Source: Bettongia penicillata ogilbyi (taxonomy: Eukaryota; Chordata; Mammalia; Diprotodontia; Potoroidae). From it: 64,000 nucleotides of DNA. The position numbers were made by a program, and so were the translations under genes. Below are positions 58,900 to 64,000 of the stretch, piece by piece; position 1 is the stretch's first letter, and every line of letters begins with the position of its first letter. Location of the stretch: the NCBI GenBank assembly GCA_023548195.1, contig JAJHZJ010000251.1, positions 62,001 through 126,000 on the forward strand. Direction: 5' to 3'. The notes under the pieces are model-generated. The model had not been told where the DNA came from, did no database searches, and worked only from the letters and a program-made list of their open reading frames with translations.

Positions 58900-60900
58900 T
58901 TTTTTATTATTTATTTGTTATTTATCTAGTTCTGAGAAAAGAAATTCCTCACTAATATAGTTTTTTTTTATCCATTTCTGCTTGTAATTGTTTTACCTGT
59001 TCTTTTAAAAAAATTGGACGCTATATCATTTGGTGCATATATATAATATGGCATTGATATTGCTTCTTTATCTATGGCACATTTTAATACAATGTAATTT
59101 CCCTGATTATCTCTTTTTATGAAATCTATTTTAGCTTTGTCTGCAACTATGACTGTTAACCCTGATTCTTTTACATCCACTAAAGCAGATAATTCTACTC
59201 CAGCCCTTTATTTTCACTCTATGTATGTTTCTCATTTTTAAATATGTTTCTTGTAAACAACACATTATTGAGCTCTGATATGTTTCCATTTTCTGAATAA
59301 ATTCATCCCATTTATATTCTAAATTATAATGACTATTTTTATATTTCCCTCCATTATATTTCCCCTTACTATTGGTTCCCCCTTTCTCTTTTTGCTCTAT
59401 TCCTCTTTAGAAGTCTAGTTTACTTGTGAACATTACCTCCCTAATCTACATACCCTTCTGAGTCCTTCCCTTATCCTATCCCTTTATCCTCCTTTTTCTC
59501 TAAGTTAAGACTTTTATACCTATTTAGTTGTACATGTACAACTTTAATCTAGTTAAATCTTTAATCTAGTTTCAATGACAATAAACTTCCCACATGACTT
59601 GCCCTCTACTCTCTCCTCTCCTCCACTGTAACAGTTCTTTCATTTACACCTCTTTTGTATGAGACAGTTTGCTCTATTTTACCTCTTTTCACACAATTTT
59701 ATTTTTGAAAGTCATCCCACAATAATTAACTGAACCCAAAGACTTCTATCTATGTCTTTTGAACTACCCTGGGAATAACATTCTTGAAGACTTACAAATA
59801 ACATTTTCCCATATACAAATTAAACAATTTAACCTTATGAAAACCTTGTAATGAATCTTTCATGTTTATTTTCTTGTGTTTCTCCTGATTCTTATAGATC
59901 ATATTTTCTTTTCAGTTCTGGTCTGTTCCTTAAGAACACCTGAAAGTCCTTTAGTTCATTAAATAACCATTTTCCCCTCTCTGTATTACACTTAGCTTTG
60001 CTTGGTATGTTATCCTTGATTGTAAACCTAGCTCCTTTACTCTTTAAAATATTGTATCCCGTGCCTTTTTGTCTTTTAATGGAGAAGCTACTTACTAAAT
60101 TTTGTGTTAGTCTGACTGTAGCATTCTTCTTTCTAGTTGCTTGGAATATTTTCTTCTTGACCTGGAAGCTTTGAAACGTATCTATCATGTTCTTGTGAGT
60201 TTTTATCTTGGGATCTCTTTCAGGTAGTGATAAGTGGACTTTTTTCAATCTCTATTCTACCCTTTAGCTCAGGGCAATTTTCCCTAATTTCTTGTAGTAA
60301 AATATTTAGACCTTTTTAATGATAACTTTAAGGCAGTCCAACAATTTTCATATTATCTCTCCATACTCTGTCTTCCAGGTCAGTTGTTTTTCTAATAAGA
60401 TATTGCATGTTCCCTTTTTTGCATTTTTAAATTTTTTATTTTATTTTTATTTTTTAATTTATTTTATTATAAAATTACTCTATTTATTTATTTATTTATG
60501 GTTTTTATTATTTCTTGATCTCTTATGAAGTTGTTAGCTCTCCTTGTTCAATTCTAATTTACAAGGACTTATTTTCTCCCAAGATTTTTGGAAATCTTCA
60601 TCCAATTGGTTGACTTTATTTTGTTGATTTTTCTTGCATTGCTTTTATTTTTTCCCTAATTTCCCCCCAATCTCTCTTATTTAATTGTTAAAGTCATTTT
60701 TTAGCTCTTCCAAGAACTTTCAGGAATGGAATATTTTACATTTTTATTTGAAGCATTAAAAGTAGCTTTGATTTAATTGTCTTCTTCTGAATTTGAACTC
60801 TAATCTTTTCCATCAACATTGTAATTATCTATGGTCCTATTGCTTGCTTATTTTTTTTTTAAATGGCTTATTTCTTGATTGTCTTTTCTGTTAGGGTCAG
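58900..60900 (-). mobile_element. L1-related sequence, reverse
   Basis: 58970-59330 and 59890-60400 are antisense LINE text; 60130-60350 repeats the ORF1-flanking phrases of the 9300 and 31200 copies (ggatctctttcagg, cagggcaattttccct). A 118-codon open frame at 59892-60248 is part of this element. Confidence 0.55.
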
Positions 60901-61214
60901 GCTCTTCCCCTGGGGTGTGGGGCACATCTCAGACTGTATGTTTTCCTGCTACTGTTTTCTGAGCTCTCTCTGTGGGTCTTGGACTTTTTTGTTCTTCCAA
61001 TGTTCTGTGATCCTAGGACAGGTGTGATCACTGATCCTCTGACTCAGGTCTTGGTGTATGGGTGACCATAGGTACTCTTCTCTGCCCCAGAGCCTAAACT
61101 AGGACCCCAAGCACCAATTCCACCGAAAACACTCTTGTTCCCTATGGTCGCTTCTATTGATAATATATTTTTGCTTATTGTTAATGTAATTTTACTTCTT
61201 AATAGAAAGATCTT

Positions 61215-61690
61215 TCCCATCCAATAATAGACCCAAATGATTTGCTTAAGTCTCATGGAAGTCTAAGTCACAAGGGCCTAGGTCACATGAAACAGAGTAG
61301 GGCAAAAAGGGTGGAACAGGAAGAGGAAAAGCCATAGCAGAGCTGAAAGGAATTTAATCAGAGACAAGTCAGAGCTGGGAAGGATGCAGACAAGAAGGCA
61401 ACTGGTTACCATAAGTGAGAGATTTGTGATTTGTTTAAGGGATCTGTTTCATGGGAAGCCTAACAGAGGGAAGGCTTGGGAATGGTTGTCCTATGTATTG
61501 TTATTGTGTATAACAAAGAAATTTTTGTTACTACAGTGGATTTGACTTTCTGGTATTGGAATTCAGCTTTCTGGGGTCTGAATAAATATTTTGATTCTGT
61601 CTTACATGTGGGAAGTCTGTTGTATTTTGTAACTCAGAATTGCAATTCAGAATTCAAACCTCCATGAATATTACATTGGCACTCTGAATA
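61215..61690 (+). mobile_element. LTR-like repeat, family B copy 2
   Basis: The same family as 27340-27775: gaagtctaagtcacaagggc, gaaggcttgggaatgg, tttctggggtctgaataaat, ending atattacattggca. Confidence 0.55.
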
Positions 61691-62384
61691 TCACATCCCT
61701 CAAGCAGTTGCAAATGTCAGTTTACCCCTCTGCCCCAAAACTGAACTGCAACTTGGCTGTCCTATGAGTGAACACAATCCTGCAGGCCCCTTCCCCCAAG
61801 TTCCCTTTGCCAAACTGCACTGCCAAATGCTTTTTCCTCCTCTCTAGCAGTCATAGCCTATGACCACATCTGATCAGCAGAGAGTCAACCCCAAAAATTC
61901 CCCTCATTAGCCACCCAACCCACACACCATCCATGAGACAAAAGTTCCCAAACGTTAAGTTACTGTAGGGCTTGCTGTTTGTTGACTCTGTAGTATCTGC
62001 TCTGATCAGACCACCAAACTGGGAGGTCAGATCCTTCCTAACATCCTTGCAAGTTGTCTTAGGCTGACTGACTACTATATACGAACTTTTAATGTTTCTG
62101 CTACTCTAAAAATCACTTTAACATATTATTTTAAATCCTTTCACAGGAAATTTAGGAGAACCATGTAAATTCCTGCCCTGTTCCACTATCTTCCCACAAT
62201 TCTCTCCCTACTCACTTTAGCATTAATCTACCTCATAAGCTCTATGTTCTAGCCAGAATAGACAACTTGCTGCTCTCAAAAGATGACCTTTACTTCTCCT
62301 GACTAATTTCCTTTGCTCAAGCTATCTTCTCATGCCTGAAATATACCCTTTCCTTGTTTCTGCTTCTTGAAATGCCTGACTTGA

Positions 62385-63820
62385 CTTCCTGTGACAAGAT
62401 GGCAGATTGAGGAAGGAGCCCCTTGAAGCCTTTTCAAATTCTCTTCCAAACAATTTAAAAATCATTTCGGAATGAAGTTAGGACCATGGAAACATTTTAC
62501 CAGATTGGCAAGAAACTGGGAAAATAAATGAGAGTAATACAAGAGAAACACAAAAAAGTCAACAGCATGTAAAAAGATATAAAAAAAATTCATGGAAGAA
62601 AATAACTCCTTAAGAAATAGAATTGGCAAAATGAAGAAGGAAGTAAAAAACATTTATTAAGCACAAAAATTCACTGAGGAAAATAATTCCTTAAAAAATA
62701 GAATCAGGCAAGTGGAAGCTAATGACTCCATGAGACATCAAAATACAAGTAGCAAATGAAAAAAATAGAAGATGTGAAATTTCTCATTGGAAAAACAACT
62801 GAAATAGAAAATAGATCCAGGAGCGATAACTTAAGACTTATTGGACTACCTGAAAGTCATGATAAAAAAAAGTCTGTACAACATCTATCAAGAAATTATC
62901 ATGAATAACTGCCCTGATATCCTAGCATTAGAGGGCAAAATAGAAATGGAAATGATTTACCAATGAACACTGAAAGATATCCCAAAATAAAAGTCCCAGG
63001 AACATCATAGCCAAATTCCATAGGTTCTAGGTAAAGGAGAAAATACTACAAGCAACCAGAAAGAAACAATTTAAATATCATGAAGCTGAAGTCAGGGTTA
63101 CATAAGTGTTGGTAACTTCCACATTAAAGAACTGGAAGGCTTAGAATATGATACTCTGGAAGGCAAAGGAGTTAGAATTATAACTAAAAAATCACCTACC
63201 CAATAAAACTGGAAATGAACAGTTAATGAAACAGATGACTTTCAAGTATTCCCAGTTAAAAATCAAGAGCTGAATAAAAATTTGGATCTTCAAATACATA
63301 CTCAAAGGAAACATAAAAAGGTGAAAGGGAAAATATAAGAGATTCAATGAGGTCAAATTGTTTATATTTCCATGTGGCAAGATAATATTTGTAACATAAG
63401 AACTTTATTAGAATAAGGCCAATTAGAAGGAGTACATGTAGACAGGGGTTGTGGATATAAGGTGACTTTCATGGAAAATGATACAAAAAAAATATAAAAT
63501 AAAGGGGTCAGAAAGAAGATTGAACTGGAAGGAGGGGAAAAATAGAATAGGATAAATTATCTTACATAAAAGTCATGAAAGAGCTAATACAATGGAGGGA
63601 GATGAGGGATGGTGAGTAAAGTGTAAACCTTACTCTCATCAGAATTGGCTCAAAGAGGGAATAATATGCACATTCAATTGGAGACAGAAATCTATCTCAC
63701 CTTATAAGGATGAAAGAGGGTCAGGTATAAGAGAAGGGAGTAGGGACTTATGGAAGGAAAGGGCAATTGGGGGAGGCAGTAATCAAAAGTAAAACACTTT
63801 TGAGGAGTGACAGGATGGGC
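62385..63820 (+). mobile_element. HAL1-type element (ORF1-only LINE)
   Basis: Starts with an L1-like leader (gtgacaagatggcagattga), then a degraded ORF1 (gaaaataactccttaagaaa; ttattggactacctgaaagt) and a 3' UTR (tatttccatgtggcaagata; gggcaattgggggaggcagt). No ORF2 is present. The reading frame is broken by many stops. Confidence 0.75.

Positions 63821-63823
<3 letters not shown>

Positions 63824-63868
<45 letters not shown>
63824..63868 (+). repeat. (TG)n microsatellite, likely SINE tail
   Basis: A 45-base TG run immediately beside a reverse SINE; on the minus strand it is the (CA)n tail of that SINE. Confidence 0.9.
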
Positions 63869-63869
<1 letters not shown>

Positions 63870-64000
63870 CACCCTTCATTGCCGAAGACCATACCACCAG
63901 AGAAATGATGACATGACTTGCATTTGACTTTGTTTTGAGTGAGGGAGGGCTGTTCAGGTCACCAACCTCACTTCTCCTCCAGAGCCATCTGAATTCAGTG
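63869..64000 (-). repeat. SINE with RTE-like tail, cut by window end
   Basis: tcattgccgaagaccatacc, agaaatgatgacatgacttg, gtgagggagggctgttcagg; almost identical to 25019-25150. Confidence 0.8.

Noticed and set aside
59892..60248. A 118-codon minus-strand ORF
   Set aside because: It lies in L1-related sequence whose neighbouring text recurs at 9300 and 31200.
1..64000. Bacterial-type features (operons, CRISPR arrays, riboswitches, attachment sites)
   Set aside because: The window is vertebrate nuclear DNA; no array of spaced direct repeats or bacterial gene structure is present.

Overview
This window is nuclear DNA from a mammal, almost certainly a marsupial. The main evidence is the repeat content: many tRNA-headed SINEs (head reads like 'ggtggcacagtggatagag', body 'gagttcaaat...cagacactta'), SINEs with RTE-like tails ('gaagacca...atgatgacatgac'), marsupial-type L1 3' ends ('ggaatggctgaacaa'), an ORF1-only HAL1 element, and degraded L2, L3-like and MIR copies. 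Genes have long introns, GT-AG splice sites and AATAAA signals. Which marsupial it is cannot be settled from the sequence alone.

The window covers a collectin cluster (soluble C-type lectins with a collagen stalk), the region equivalent to the SFTPD-MBL1-SFTPA locus of placental mammals. Left to right: (1) the 3' end of SFTPD on the + strand, with its neck exon at 2109-2192 and lectin-domain exon at 4077-4453; the earlier exons lie outside the window. (2) A complete four-exon collectin on the + strand, 15682-19480, predicted 252 aa. It combines an MBL-like cysteine-rich N-terminus, 20 uninterrupted Gly-X-Y triplets, an SP-D-like neck and an SP-A-like lectin domain. Its sugar-binding triad is changed to Lys-Pro-Asn. 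I cannot assign it to a named gene. (3) A complete four-exon SFTPA on the - strand, 44513 down to 35848, also 252 aa. Its second collagen exon is MBL-like, and its triad reads Thr-Pro-Asp. (4) A lone MBL-type first exon on the - strand at 52807-52624, with no matching collagen, neck or lectin exon found. All internal coding exons are phase 1, so they can be joined across genes without breaking frame.

The rest is introns and intergenic DNA filled with repeats. The densest stretches are 6.2-10.9 kb (rearranged L1), 25-31.6 kb (SINEs, L2 split by an LTR-like repeat, L1), 46-52 kb (L3-like, L1, LTR-like repeat) and 55-64 kb (LTR-like repeats, L1, HAL1, SINE). Two probable dead retrocopies lie on the - strand: a Y-box (cold-shock) gene fragment near 11.3-11.5 kb and an unidentified acidic protein near 56.5-57.06 kb. 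No protein-coding gene outside the collectin family was convincing.

Functionally, SP-A, SP-D and MBL are secreted pattern-recognition lectins of lung lining fluid and plasma that trimerise through the neck and bind microbial sugars with a calcium-dependent C-terminal domain. The SP-D copy keeps the canonical mannose-type site. The other two complete genes do not, which suggests that ligand choice has diverged within this cluster.
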